Shown one piece after another: positions 16,758 through 26,177 of a stretch of DNA of 64,000 nucleotides. Under the pieces are notes generated by a model. That model was not told the DNA's origin, did no database searches, and was given only the letters and a program-made list of their open reading frames with translations. The DNA is from JAKVAV01 sp047632755 (GTDB lineage: Bacteria; Bacteroidota; Bacteroidia; Flavobacteriales_D; Cryomorphaceae). The stretch is from the NCBI GenBank assembly GCA_047632755.1, contig JBLIDT010000002.1, positions 124,001-188,000 of the forward strand, in the 5' to 3' direction. The position numbers and the translations under genes are program-made. Position 1 is the stretch's first letter, and every line of letters starts with the position of its first letter.

Positions 16758-17235
16758 GGTAGCGGCAAGAAATTCCGAATTCTTCTAAAAGTAAATTCCT
16801 CTTTGCCAAAAGCTCAATAGACGGTTTGTAGTCTGCTGATACTTCTATTGGAAAGGAGTCAAAGCGGTATTTGATTCCTGCGATCAAGTCGAATCCCAAG
16901 TTGATGTATAGTGGATCTCCATTGAATCCTTCTCCGACATAATTATTGCGGTGGTGATAGCCGACATGGAGTCCACCACCGTAGAACAAATTCCAAGAAT
17001 TGGAAGAGAGCGGAACTTTTCGCTCGTAGAGACCAGTCAAAATAATTCCTCCCCACCTTGGGGACAAAATCAATTCTAAATCTTGGTCATCCGTAATGGA
17101 TTGGACATAAGATAGGCCTCCACCCCATCCAAGGCGGAGGCCTAAAGTCTTCTCTTGCGCCATTCCCGAAAGGGAAATAGCAAAGAAGAATATGATAAAG
17201 ATGAATTTAAAGAGTCCCTCGTGCTTCCTGCTCAC
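16741..17235 (-). CDS. Small predicted outer-membrane beta-barrel protein
   Basis: A 164-residue exported protein with a strong signal peptide (FKFIFIIFFFAISLSGMAQ) and alternating hydrophobic/aromatic strands of a small barrel, for example YERKVPLSSNSWNLFYGGGLHVGYH. No specific family is recognised. There is no ATG before the signal peptide; the GTG at 17235 is chosen, while the open frame itself extends to 17277. Either way the start lies inside the 3' end of hpd (ends 17207), so translation is probably coupled to hpd. The last 17 nt overlap aspS on the other strand. Confidence 0.68.
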   Translation of the reverse strand: MSRKHEGLFKFIFIIFFFAISLSGMAQEKTLGLRLGWGGGLSYVQSITDDQDLELILSPRWGGIILTGLYERKVPLSSNSWNLFYGGGLHVGYHHRNNYVGEGFNGDPLYINLGFDLIAGIKYRFDSFPIEVSADYKPSIELLAKRNLLLEEFGISCRYLIFQD

Positions 17236-18349
17236 GCTCAATTGCTTCAAAAAGTGCCTTGAAGTTTCCTTTACCAAAACTCAGAGCTCCCTTGCGCTGA
17301 ATAATCTCGAAAAACATAGTAGGTCGATCGACAACAGGCTTTGTGAAAATTTGGAGCAAGTATCCCTCATCGTCGCGGTCTATCAAGATTCCTAGTTCTT
17401 TGAGTGGTGCTAAATCTTCATCAATCTCTCCTACTCGATCCAAAACGGTTTCATAATACGTTTCGGGAACGTACAAGAACTCGACTCCACGGCTTTGAAG
17501 CGCTGTCACGGTTTCAATGATATTGTCCGTTGCAAGCGCGATGTGCTGCACTCCCGCGCCTTCGTAAAAGTCGATGTACTCTTCAATCTGCGATTTCTTC
17601 TTTCCCTCAGCGGGTTCGTTAATCGGAAATTTGATTCGACCATTCCCGTTGCTCATCACCTTACTCATCAAGGCGGTGTATTCGGTGCTAATGTCTTTAT
17701 CGTCAAAGGACATGAGCTGGACAAAGCCCATCACTTCGGCATAGAAATCAACCCACTTATTCATTTCACCCCAACCTACATTTCCCACCATGTGGTCGAT
17801 GAATCTTAGACCTACTGAACTAGGGTTGTAATGACTTTCCCATTTTTTATAACCTGGCAAGAAAACACCATTGTAGTTTTTTCGCTCCACAAAAAGGTGA
17901 ACAGTCTCGCCGTAAGTGTGTATCCCCGACTTGACGACGTGGCCGTGCTCATCTTCAATGGTGACAGGTTCCATGAATGATTTTGCGCCTCGTTTGGTCG
18001 TTTCTTCCCAAGATTTGGTCGCGTCATCTACCCAGAGGGCAACCACTTTCACTCCATCTCCGTGCTTGCGGATGTGCTCGTTAATGGGGCTATCGGGAGT
18101 AAGCGGTGTGGTAAGAACTAATCTGATTTTATCTTGGCGTAGCACATAAGAAGTCTGATCCTTTCGACCCGTCTCCAATCCTGAATAAGCCTCGGATTGA
18201 AAACCGAATGCCGTCTTGTAATAATGAGCAGATTGCTTTGCATTTCCAACGAAGAGCTCTACGTAATCGGTTCCATTGAGCGGAAGAAAGTCTCCTGCTT
18301 CGGGGTTAATCTTTTTGAGATTAAGTGTTGATTCTGAAGTTGATTCCAT
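17207..18349 (-). CDS. hpd: 4-hydroxyphenylpyruvate dioxygenase
   Basis: This 380-residue non-haem Fe(II) enzyme converts 4-hydroxyphenylpyruvate to homogentisate in tyrosine degradation. It is built of two VOC modules. The iron triad can be read as H186 (IDHMVGNV), H269 (VQHIALATD) and E348 (FFEIIQRKG). The C-terminal helix (GNFKALFEAIEREQ) that closes the active site is intact. It follows hmgA by 38 nt on the same strand, and the next enzyme (fumarylacetoacetase) is not in this window. Confidence 0.97.
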   Translation of the reverse strand: MESTSESTLNLKKINPEAGDFLPLNGTDYVELFVGNAKQSAHYYKTAFGFQSEAYSGLETGRKDQTSYVLRQDKIRLVLTTPLTPDSPINEHIRKHGDGVKVVALWVDDATKSWEETTKRGAKSFMEPVTIEDEHGHVVKSGIHTYGETVHLFVERKNYNGVFLPGYKKWESHYNPSSVGLRFIDHMVGNVGWGEMNKWVDFYAEVMGFVQLMSFDDKDISTEYTALMSKVMSNGNGRIKFPINEPAEGKKKSQIEEYIDFYEGAGVQHIALATDNIIETVTALQSRGVEFLYVPETYYETVLDRVGEIDEDLAPLKELGILIDRDDEGYLLQIFTKPVVDRPTMFFEIIQRKGALSFGKGNFKALFEAIEREQEARGTL

Positions 18350-18387
18350 GATAGTAGTGTATTAAAATTCGTAGGTGGCACTGTGTT

Positions 18388-19551
18388 CTAATCGTGATCT
18401 AGCCACGATTTCCAATAAGTATCGTCGGCAATGCCGACTGCATAATTTGTAAGCTTCAAAGGCTTAAATGTATCGACCATAACGGCCAATTCTTCGGTTT
18501 CCTTTTTCCCAATGCTTCGCTCAGCGGCACCTGGGTGGGGACCGTGGGGAATTCCAGCGGGATGCAAACTAATGTGTCCTGCATCAACGTCATTTCTGCT
18601 CATAAAGTCGCCATCCACATAATAGAGCACCTCATCGGAGTCAATGTTTGAATGGCTGTAAGGTGCTGGAATTGACTCGGGGTGGTAGTCGTAAATTCTC
18701 GGGCAGAATGAGCAAATAACAAATTGAGCCGATTCAAAAGTTTGGTGAACAGGTGGCGGTTGATGCACCCTTCCAGTAATGGGCTCAAAGTCGTGAATCG
18801 AAAAAGCGTAAGGATAATTGTATCCATCCCACCCGACTACATCAAAAGGATGCGTGGCGTAGGTAAAGTGATGCAGCATATCTTCCTTCCTTATTTTCAT
18901 AAGAAAACTGCCTTTCTCGTCAATCGGATTCAGGTTCTGCGGTCGGCGAATATCTCTTTCGCAGTAGGGCGAATGCTCCAAAAGTTGACCAAAATAATTG
19001 CGGTAACGCTTCGGCGTGTAAATCGGGCTAAACGACTGAACGATGAACAATTTGTTGTCTTCCGTTTCGAAGTGGATCTGATAAATTATTCCACGCGGAA
19101 TAACCAAGTAGTCGCCATAAGAGAAGGTTAAATCACCCAAGAACGTTTTGAGCGTCCCTTTCCCTCGGTGAACAAAAATCACCTCATCAGCATCGGCATT
19201 TTTGTAAAAATAATCCGTCATCGACTTTCTAGGAGACGCCAATTCAATGTAACAATCGCTGTTTACCAGCATCGGTTTCCGGCTTTCCAGAAAGTCATCT
19301 TCGCTAGGCACTTGAAATCCCTTAAACCGGTAGGCTTTCAGATTTTTCTCAACAGCTATTTTCGGAGAGACATCCAATATCTTTCCCAAATCACTAACTT
19401 GGGTAGGGCGATGGGTATGGTAGAGAAGTGATGACATTCCATCGAAACCAACGGTACCGAAAAGCTGCTCATAGTAAAGCCCTCCATCGGGTTTTTTAAA
19501 TACCGTGTGGCGTTTGTGTGGAATCTTTCCAAGTTGATGATATAATGGCAT
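18388..19551 (-). CDS. hmgA: Homogentisate 1,2-dioxygenase
   Basis: A 387-residue cupin-fold ring-cleaving enzyme that opens homogentisate to maleylacetoacetate. Likely iron ligands are H300 (in PYSHSN), E307 (SDEVLYY) and H336 (GIPHGPHPG). It is shorter than the human and pseudomonad enzymes, like other Bacteroidota homologues. The ATG at 19551 is chosen because the -7 element (19575-19582) lies across the alternative start at 19575. It forms an operon with hpd, so the two sequential enzymes are co-made. Confidence 0.93.
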   Translation of the reverse strand: MPLYHQLGKIPHKRHTVFKKPDGGLYYEQLFGTVGFDGMSSLLYHTHRPTQVSDLGKILDVSPKIAVEKNLKAYRFKGFQVPSEDDFLESRKPMLVNSDCYIELASPRKSMTDYFYKNADADEVIFVHRGKGTLKTFLGDLTFSYGDYLVIPRGIIYQIHFETEDNKLFIVQSFSPIYTPKRYRNYFGQLLEHSPYCERDIRRPQNLNPIDEKGSFLMKIRKEDMLHHFTYATHPFDVVGWDGYNYPYAFSIHDFEPITGRVHQPPPVHQTFESAQFVICSFCPRIYDYHPESIPAPYSHSNIDSDEVLYYVDGDFMSRNDVDAGHISLHPAGIPHGPHPGAAERSIGKKETEELAVMVDTFKPLKLTNYAVGIADDTYWKSWLDHD

Positions 19552-19574
19552 AGTACTGTTTAGTAGTTGGTTCA

Positions 19575-19582
19575 CAAATATA
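19575..19582 (-). promoter_or_regulatory. -7 promoter element of hmgA-hpd
   Basis: TATATTTG on the minus strand, exact TAnnTTTG match, 23 nt before the ATG at 19551. Confidence 0.65.
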
Positions 19583-19684
19583 CCAAATGAAAAGCGGAAG
19601 AATGGGCGGTAAAGGGATATTGAACGACAAAATTTACAACCAACAATTGACTAAATTCGCTGCGCTCATTCTAACAAGTTATTC

Positions 19685-20632
19685 ATGCCTTCAAACATTC
19701 TAGTAATCGGAGCCGCAGGACAAATCGGCACTGAACTTACGCTCAAGCTACGTGAAGTTTATGGTGCTGATCGCGTCATTGCCACGGACATTACAGACTC
19801 ACCACCTGAGGCTCTTTTAGCGGGACCTTTTGAAAAGCTGAATATCCTTGATAAAGAGAGACTCTTTGAAGTGGTAAGCCAAAATAACGTCGAAGAGATC
19901 TATTTACTGGCGGCTTTACTTTCCGCTACGGCAGAGCAAAACCCTGCGCTGGGTTGGGACTTAAATATGAATGGATTGAGCAATGTGCTCGATCTATCCA
20001 AGGATGGCCGAATCAAGCGGATCTTTTGGCCAAGTTCTATCGCGGTATTTGGGCCGAATACCCCTAAGATCAATACTCCACAGCACACCATCATGGAACC
20101 CACAACCGTTTACGGCATCACCAAAGTAGCTGGTGAGAGTTGGTGCGAGTACTACCACAAGCGTTACGGTGTCGATATCAGAAGCGTTCGTTTCCCTGGA
20201 ATAGTTGGATACAAAAGTGCTCCTGGAGGCGGAACAACGGATTATGCTGTTCACATTTTTCATGAAGCCATCAAGAATGGTCATTACGACTGTTTTCTTA
20301 GCGAAAACGCGGAGCTGCCTATGATGTATATGCCCGATGCCATCAAGTCTATACTTGAGCTCATGGATACCCCCGAAGAGAATATTTCGCTTCGCACCTC
20401 ATACAATATCTCAGGTGTTTCTTTTACTCCTAAAACTCTTGCCGAAGCGATTCGCAAAGAGATTCCCGATTTCACCGTCTCTTACCACCCGGACTACAGA
20501 GATCTTATTGCCGAGAGTTGGCCATCGACACTCGACGACAGCTTGGCGCGTAAAGACTGGGGTTGGAAGCCTGACTTCGGCCTCGAAGATTTGGTGAACG
20601 ACATGCTCGTGAACCTGCGTGAGGTAGTCTAA
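19685..20632 (+). CDS. SDR-type L-threonine 3-dehydrogenase
   Basis: The 315-residue protein is an extended short-chain dehydrogenase with an NAD-binding GAAGQIG at 9-15 and the catalytic Y143-x3-K147 (VYGITK) plus Ser in WPSSIAVFG. The overall sequence, including RFPGIVGYKSAPGGGTTDYAV, matches the UDP-galactose-epimerase-like threonine 3-dehydrogenases rather than sugar epimerases. It would oxidise L-threonine to 2-amino-3-ketobutyrate; the partner ligase (kbl) is not in the window. Repeat copy C begins one base after the stop codon. A sugar epimerase role is a less likely alternative. Confidence 0.85.
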   Translation: MPSNILVIGAAGQIGTELTLKLREVYGADRVIATDITDSPPEALLAGPFEKLNILDKERLFEVVSQNNVEEIYLLAALLSATAEQNPALGWDLNMNGLSNVLDLSKDGRIKRIFWPSSIAVFGPNTPKINTPQHTIMEPTTVYGITKVAGESWCEYYHKRYGVDIRSVRFPGIVGYKSAPGGGTTDYAVHIFHEAIKNGHYDCFLSENAELPMMYMPDAIKSILELMDTPEENISLRTSYNISGVSFTPKTLAEAIRKEIPDFTVSYHPDYRDLIAESWPSTLDDSLARKDWGWKPDFGLEDLVNDMLVNLREVV

Positions 20633-20633
20633 A

Positions 20634-20726
20634 CTGTCTATCTCCAGAGTCCATTATCATGTCTTCGGCTTGATCTAGGGACTTGCTAATAAACTATCTA
20701 TCTCAGACACTCGACTAAATGGACAG
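20634..20726. repeat. Intergenic inverted-repeat element, copy C (93 bp)
   Basis: A short copy in the opposite orientation to A and B. Its ends are CTGTCTAT (20634-20641) and ATGGACAG (20719-20726), an 8-bp inverted repeat with one mismatch. Read on the minus strand it runs GTGTCTGA...TTATTAGCAAGTCCCTAG...GCCGAAGACATGATAATGGA, joining the left and right parts of copy A with the middle missing. It starts one base after the dehydrogenase stop codon. Confidence 0.7.
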
Positions 20727-20788
20727 CATCTAGTTGGCAGAAACATTTTTTCGGTTTTAGCGTATGTAGAAGTGCAAAAGGACTCGCT

Positions 20789-21679
20789 ATGCGCACCCTA
20801 CAAAATTCACTCTTACATGTTTTTAGCACCGTCATTCTGGTGTTCTGTCTCACTTTGATTTGTCGAGGTGGAGAAGATATCAATGCGATTGACGCCAACG
20901 GAAAGAGACAAGGATATTGGAAAATCACTGGCTCTATAACACTAGAAGGCGGTTTTCGTGATAACCAAGTCGTTGAAGAAGGAACCTACGAAAGCAACAA
21001 GAAAATTGGGGTTTGGAAAAAATATTACCCTTCGGGTGTATTGAGAAATGAGATCACTTTCAAAAACAATATGCCAAGGGGTAAGTACAAAGTGTATTAC
21101 CTAAATGGAAATTTAGAAGAGGAGGGCAATTGGCAAGGAAATAAGAACATTGGGTTTTTCAAGCGGTACTATGAGAATGGATCTATCGCTCAAGAATTCA
21201 ACTTTACTTCTATCGGAAAAAGAGACGGAGTCCAGCACTACTATTATAAAAATGGCAACGTTCAACTTTCTGTGGAGATCAAAGAAGGAACCGCTAATGG
21301 CTTTTACAAAACCTTCTATCCCGACGGGAAACCGAGAATGGAAAAGATGGTGATAAATGGATTGGTGCAGGAGGATTCGGTTAAATCTTTTGAGCCCGCC
21401 ACAGAAGATTACCCTAAAGTAGAAATGCCTGAAGTGCCCGAGAGTATTACCACTACAGTGGAAAAAATGGAAGCGAGTATTCGGAAATTTGAACGAAGTG
21501 GGCAAAACATTCTTTACAATCACAAAAAGCAGATTACCCAAATTGGTGAATTCAAAAATGGCCGCCTCTGGAATGGAAAGAGGCACAGGTACGATCCAAA
21601 CGGAAACCTTAAAAAAGTTGAGGTTTATGAGGATGGAAAATTCATCGGATACGGACTTCTCGAAGATGCCAACAATTAA
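20789..21679 (+). CDS. Exported MORN-repeat (YwqK-like) protein
   Basis: A 296-residue protein with a hydrophobic N-terminal segment (about residues 8-25, likely a signal peptide) and at least six MORN/YwqK-type repeats of about 20-24 residues, with the pattern Y-Y-x-N-G-x-x-x-x-E-x-x-[FY]-x-x-G-x-x-x-G-x-[WF]. Such repeats form open beta sheets. In annotation pipelines these are often called antitoxins, but nothing here supports a toxin-antitoxin role. A second, shorter protein of this type is at 60364. No clear -7 element precedes it. Confidence 0.75.
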   Translation: MRTLQNSLLHVFSTVILVFCLTLICRGGEDINAIDANGKRQGYWKITGSITLEGGFRDNQVVEEGTYESNKKIGVWKKYYPSGVLRNEITFKNNMPRGKYKVYYLNGNLEEEGNWQGNKNIGFFKRYYENGSIAQEFNFTSIGKRDGVQHYYYKNGNVQLSVEIKEGTANGFYKTFYPDGKPRMEKMVINGLVQEDSVKSFEPATEDYPKVEMPEVPESITTTVEKMEASIRKFERSGQNILYNHKKQITQIGEFKNGRLWNGKRHRYDPNGNLKKVEVYEDGKFIGYGLLEDANN

Positions 21680-21680
21680 G

Positions 21681-21688
21681 TATTTTTG
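21681..21688 (+). promoter_or_regulatory. -7 promoter element of cysS
   Basis: TATTTTTG, exact TAnnTTTG match, 31 nt before the ATG at 21720 and just after the stop of the MORN gene. Confidence 0.55.
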
Positions 21689-21719
21689 GCCGCCAACACA
21701 TTAACTTATTCTCTCCTGC

Positions 21720-23192
21720 ATGGAATCCAAACTCAAAATCTTCAACACCCTAAGTAGGGAAAAAGTAGAATTCGAGCCTCTCAATCCCCCACACGTCGGA
21801 CTCTATGTTTGCGGGCCCACCGTATACAGCGATGTGCATTTGGGAAATGTGAGATCATTCTTAGCATTCGACATTGTATTCAGGTACCTGACTTTTTTAG
21901 GATACAAGGTGCGCTATGTGCGCAACATCACCGATGTTGGTCATCTTTCTGACGATGCTGATCAGGGAGAAGACAAAATTGCCAAAAAGGCCCGCTTAGA
22001 GCAAATAGAACCCATGGAGGTTGTGCAGAAGTACACCTATGGATTTCACGATGTAATGGGCATCTTCAATATTTTACCTCCTTCTATCGAGCCAACGGCT
22101 ACCGGTCATATTATCGAACAGATTGAAATGATCAAACAGATCATCGATCGAGAGTTTGGTTATGTGGTAGACGGCTCGGTCTATTTCGATGTTCGAAAGT
22201 TCGACTCAGAATTCGGATACGGAAAGCTTTCAGGTCGCAACATTGACGACCTGCAAAATAATACGCGAACCCTCGACGGGCAAAGTCAAAAAAGAGATCC
22301 TCTCGATTTCGCTATTTGGAAGAAAGCTGAGAAAGGACATATTATGTATTGGCCATCACCTTGGGGTCAAGGCTTTCCAGGTTGGCATCTCGAGTGCTCT
22401 GCCATGAGCAGAAAGTATCTAGGAGAAGAGTTTGATATTCACGGCGGTGGAATGGACTTGAAATTTCCACACCACGACTGCGAGATCGCTCAAAACATAG
22501 GTGCGACAGGAAAAGCAGGTCCACGAATCTGGATGCATGGAAATATGCTTACCGTACAAGGAAGAAAAATGTCCAAAAGCGAAGGAAATGGATTTACTCC
22601 CGAAGAATTAATTACTGGGAACCACAAACTTCTGGAGCAAGGCTTTTCGCCAATGACTGTGCGATTCTTTATGCTTCAAAGTCATTATTCCAGTACCCTC
22701 GACTTTTCCAATGAAGCTTTGAGAGGCGCAGAAAAAGGATTCAAGCGGCTTATGGAAAGCTATGCTCGTCTGCAAGAGTTGAAGACTTCGGAATCCTCTT
22801 CGATAGATATTGACGCCTTAGCAGCGAAATGTAAAACTGCGATGGACGATGATTTTAATACACCCATTCTGCTCTCACACTTGTTCGAAGGAGTGAAAAT
22901 GGTGAACCTCATCGACAGTGGAAAAGAGAAAATATCGGATGCCGATTTGAAGAAATTGAAATCCCTTTTCGACGTGTACATTTTCGATATCCTCGGTTTC
23001 CAAAATGAAGCTGATGAGAATGCAGGCGGAGGTGAAGTAGCCGACGGCTTGATGGATTTAGTCATTAAGTTGCGCCACTCAGCAAAACTCAATAAGGACT
23101 TCACTACGGCCGATCAAATCAGAAATGAGCTTTCCAAAATTGGCATTGTCCTAAAGGATTCACCGGAAGGCACCACTTACGAGATCGGATAA
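21720..23192 (+). CDS. cysS: Cysteinyl-tRNA synthetase
   Basis: This 490-residue class I synthetase charges tRNA-Cys. The zinc-binding Cys of CGPTVYSDVHLGN, the HIGH-type motif HLGN, the zinc/selectivity region GWHLECSAMS and the KMSKS loop (RKMSKSEGN) are all present, followed by the helical anticodon-binding domain. Length is standard for bacterial CysRS. It is followed after 53 bp by polA on the same strand. Confidence 0.97.
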   Translation: MESKLKIFNTLSREKVEFEPLNPPHVGLYVCGPTVYSDVHLGNVRSFLAFDIVFRYLTFLGYKVRYVRNITDVGHLSDDADQGEDKIAKKARLEQIEPMEVVQKYTYGFHDVMGIFNILPPSIEPTATGHIIEQIEMIKQIIDREFGYVVDGSVYFDVRKFDSEFGYGKLSGRNIDDLQNNTRTLDGQSQKRDPLDFAIWKKAEKGHIMYWPSPWGQGFPGWHLECSAMSRKYLGEEFDIHGGGMDLKFPHHDCEIAQNIGATGKAGPRIWMHGNMLTVQGRKMSKSEGNGFTPEELITGNHKLLEQGFSPMTVRFFMLQSHYSSTLDFSNEALRGAEKGFKRLMESYARLQELKTSESSSIDIDALAAKCKTAMDDDFNTPILLSHLFEGVKMVNLIDSGKEKISDADLKKLKSLFDVYIFDILGFQNEADENAGGGEVADGLMDLVIKLRHSAKLNKDFTTADQIRNELSKIGIVLKDSPEGTTYEIG

Positions 23193-23245
23193 ATTATGGG
23201 TTAGAAAGCGGCTTTGATTATATTCGAAGTCTGCAATTATGTCCC

Positions 23246-26053
23246 ATGAGCCAAAAAAGACCCACCCTCTACCTTCTTGATGCCTACGCTCTGATTTACA
23301 GAGCCTACTACGCTTTCATTCGCAATCCGCGGGTAAGTTCCAATGGAATGAATACCTCGGCGATGTTTGGTTTCACCAATACGTTGAATGATATTATTAA
23401 GAATTACGAGCCTACTCATATTGCCATAGCCTTTGATCTGCCCGGTGGTGTATTTCGCAATGAGATCTACCCCGAATACAAGGCCAATCGGGAAGAAACC
23501 CCCGATGACATCAAAATGTCAATCCCTTATATCCGAAGAATCATAGAAGGTTTTCGGATTCCGATTTTAGAGATGGCTGGATTTGAAGCAGATGACGTCG
23601 TAGGGACGATAGCCAAAATGGCGGAAAAAGAAGGCTTTGATGTTTTTATGGTGACCCCCGACAAGGACTACGGTCAATTGGTAACTGAACATGTGAAAAT
23701 GCTCAAGCCAGGTAGGCAGGGAAATCCGAACGAAATATTAGGAGTAAAAGAGATTTGCGAAAAGTTCGGAATTGAACGAACGGAACAAGTCATCGATATC
23801 CTCGGCTTACAAGGCGATAGCGTAGATAATATACCAGGAGTTCCAGGGGTAGGCCCGAAAACAGCCATGAAACTTATTGCTGATTACGGAAGTGTAGAAG
23901 GCGTGATCGCGCATTCTCATGAATTAAAAGGGAAGCTCAAAGAACGCGTAGAGGAAAACAAGGAGCAAGCGTTGCTTTCTAAAGAACTCGCCACGATCAA
24001 TTGCGAAGTACCTGTCAAGTTCAACGCCGACGAGGTTATTTTGGAAGAACCCAATCGCGAAGTACTTCGTGAGATTTTTGCCGAACTCGAATTCCGAACT
24101 ATGTCGGAGAGGATTCTAGGCGAAAAAATAGCTTCTTCGGGAGAGCAGGTGATTTCGTCAGGAGGGCAGATGGATCTCTTCGGAGGTGGTGGATCTGCGA
24201 CCCAAAACAGTGAGGAAGAGATTGTCACTAGCATGGAAGTTTTCGATCCTGAAAAGGTTAATTACAGCCTGATCGAAACGAAAGACAAACGCAACACTTT
24301 CCTCAAAAGTTTGATGAAGCAAAAAGTGGTTTGTTTCGACACAGAAACCACGTCAGTCGATGCCAATAATTGCGAATTGGTTGGCATGTCATTTTCCTGG
24401 AAAGAGGGAGAAGCCTATTATATTCCCATTCCCGAAAATCAAGCGGGAGCTCAGTTTATCCTCAAGGAATTCAAATCCTTTTTTGAGAATGAGGAAATCC
24501 TGAAAATCGGACACAATCTCAAATACGATATCACGGTATTGAAGTGGTACGACATGGAAGTTTTGGGGCCCCTTTTCGATACTATGATCGCCCACTACTT
24601 GATCAACCCGGACATGAAGCACAACATGGATGAGTTGTCTGAGACCTACCTCGGTTACCGGCCAATTTCCATTGAAACCTTAATCGGAAAAAAAGGGAAA
24701 AACCAAAAGAGCATGCGCGATATTCCCGTTGAGGAAGTTGCTCCCTATGCGAGTGAAGATGCGGATATCACCTTCCGTCTTTACACCAATTTCAAGGAAA
24801 GAGTCGAGTCGTCTGACGAACTGAAAAACCTGCTTTATGAGGTAGAAATGCCCTTGGTTGCGGTGTTGGCAAAAATAGAATTTGCAGGAGTTAAAATTGA
24901 CAGTGAAGCCTTGGTTGAATTCTCGAAAGAGCTCGAAGGAATAATCGTTGATCTAGAAAAAGAAATCTACAAACTGGCTGGTCGAGAGTTCAACATTGGA
25001 AGTCCCAAACAGCTTGGTATTGTTCTATTTGAGGAATTAGAGATTGACTCAAAACCCAAGAAAACCAAGTCGGGACAATACAGTACCAACGAGGAAACCT
25101 TGCTGAAGTACGAGCACAATCAACCCATTGTAAGTAAGCTATTGGAATACCGACAGGTGGTGAAGCTCAAAAGCACTTATGTAGATGCCTTGCCAGAACT
25201 GATTAATCCGAAAGATGAGCGCATCCATACCACCTATATGCAGGCGGTTGCCGCTACTGGTCGGTTGAGTTCACAAAATCCGAATCTCCAAAATATTCCC
25301 ATCCGAACCGAACTTGGTAGAAGAACCCGTGAAGCCTTTATACCAACCGATAAGGATCACATTATTTTCGCAGCTGACTACTCTCAAATTGAATTGAGAC
25401 TCATCGCTCACTTAAGCGGAGATGATGCTATGGTGAAAGCATTTAACGAAGGAGAAGACATCCACGCGGCTACTGCAGCAAAAGTTTTTGATGTAGACAT
25501 TGAGGAAGTAACCCGTGAGATGAGAAGCCAGGCCAAGATGGTGAACTTCGGAATCATCTATGGGATTTCGGCTTTTGGATTGTCTCAGCGGCTCCATGTT
25601 AGTCGATCAGAGGCAGCTGATCTCATCAAAAACTACTTCGCAAAATATCCAGGCATCAAAGAATACATGGACGAAAGCATCGCCTTCGCGAGAAAAAACG
25701 GTTACGTAGAAACCATCATGAAGCGCCGTCGTTATTTGAAAGACATCAACGGGAAAAACCCTACGGTTAGAGGATTCGCTGAGCGGAATGCCATCAATGC
25801 GCCGATCCAAGGATCTGCTGCCGACATGATAAAAGTGGCGATGGTAAGAATCAACACTGTCTTTGAAAAGAAGAAATTTAAGTCCAAAATGATTCTTCAA
25901 GTTCACGATGAATTGGTATTCGACGCACTACAGAGTGAGCTCGACGAAATCAGACCAATCGTCGAACAAGAAATGATGAATGCTTTCACTGACTTAAGCG
26001 TGCCGATGAAGGTAGATATGGACACTGGACACAATTGGCTAGAAGCACACTAA
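23246..26053 (+). CDS. polA: DNA polymerase I
   Basis: The 935-residue protein carries three activities used in repair and Okazaki-fragment processing. Residues 1-290 are the 5'-3' exonuclease (LLDAYALIYRAYYAF start; helix-hairpin-helix QGDSVDNIPGVPGVG). Residues about 350-520 are a 3'-5' exonuclease that keeps its DTET motif (D365, E367), so proofreading is probably active. The C-terminal polymerase domain shows motif A DYSQIELR and motif C QVHDELVF. The ATG at 23246 gives the expected N-terminus. TATATTCG, one mismatch from the -7 consensus, lies upstream. Confidence 0.97.
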   Translation: MSQKRPTLYLLDAYALIYRAYYAFIRNPRVSSNGMNTSAMFGFTNTLNDIIKNYEPTHIAIAFDLPGGVFRNEIYPEYKANREETPDDIKMSIPYIRRIIEGFRIPILEMAGFEADDVVGTIAKMAEKEGFDVFMVTPDKDYGQLVTEHVKMLKPGRQGNPNEILGVKEICEKFGIERTEQVIDILGLQGDSVDNIPGVPGVGPKTAMKLIADYGSVEGVIAHSHELKGKLKERVEENKEQALLSKELATINCEVPVKFNADEVILEEPNREVLREIFAELEFRTMSERILGEKIASSGEQVISSGGQMDLFGGGGSATQNSEEEIVTSMEVFDPEKVNYSLIETKDKRNTFLKSLMKQKVVCFDTETTSVDANNCELVGMSFSWKEGEAYYIPIPENQAGAQFILKEFKSFFENEEILKIGHNLKYDITVLKWYDMEVLGPLFDTMIAHYLINPDMKHNMDELSETYLGYRPISIETLIGKKGKNQKSMRDIPVEEVAPYASEDADITFRLYTNFKERVESSDELKNLLYEVEMPLVAVLAKIEFAGVKIDSEALVEFSKELEGIIVDLEKEIYKLAGREFNIGSPKQLGIVLFEELEIDSKPKKTKSGQYSTNEETLLKYEHNQPIVSKLLEYRQVVKLKSTYVDALPELINPKDERIHTTYMQAVAATGRLSSQNPNLQNIPIRTELGRRTREAFIPTDKDHIIFAADYSQIELRLIAHLSGDDAMVKAFNEGEDIHAATAAKVFDVDIEEVTREMRSQAKMVNFGIIYGISAFGLSQRLHVSRSEAADLIKNYFAKYPGIKEYMDESIAFARKNGYVETIMKRRRYLKDINGKNPTVRGFAERNAINAPIQGSAADMIKVAMVRINTVFEKKKFKSKMILQVHDELVFDALQSELDEIRPIVEQEMMNAFTDLSVPMKVDMDTGHNWLEAH

Positions 26054-26146
26054 TCAATTGAAACCTTTCGGGTTAAAAATCGGTACAATCGCTCAACGTT
26101 GTTTATTAATCACGCGTTTTAATGCCATGATTCAATTTCGTAAGCC

Positions 26147-26154
26147 TAAATTTG
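26147..26154 (+). promoter_or_regulatory. -7 promoter element of the 302-aa lipoprotein gene
   Basis: TAAATTTG, exact TAnnTTTG match, 23 nt before the ATG at 26178. It lies within the longer open frame from 26058. Confidence 0.6.
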
Positions 26155-26177
26155 TTTACACCCCATATTTTAAACTG

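Noticed and set aside
20789..21679. Toxin-antitoxin system suggested by the YwqK-like repeats
   Set aside because: No toxin-like partner gene is adjacent; MORN/YwqK repeats alone do not show an antitoxin role.
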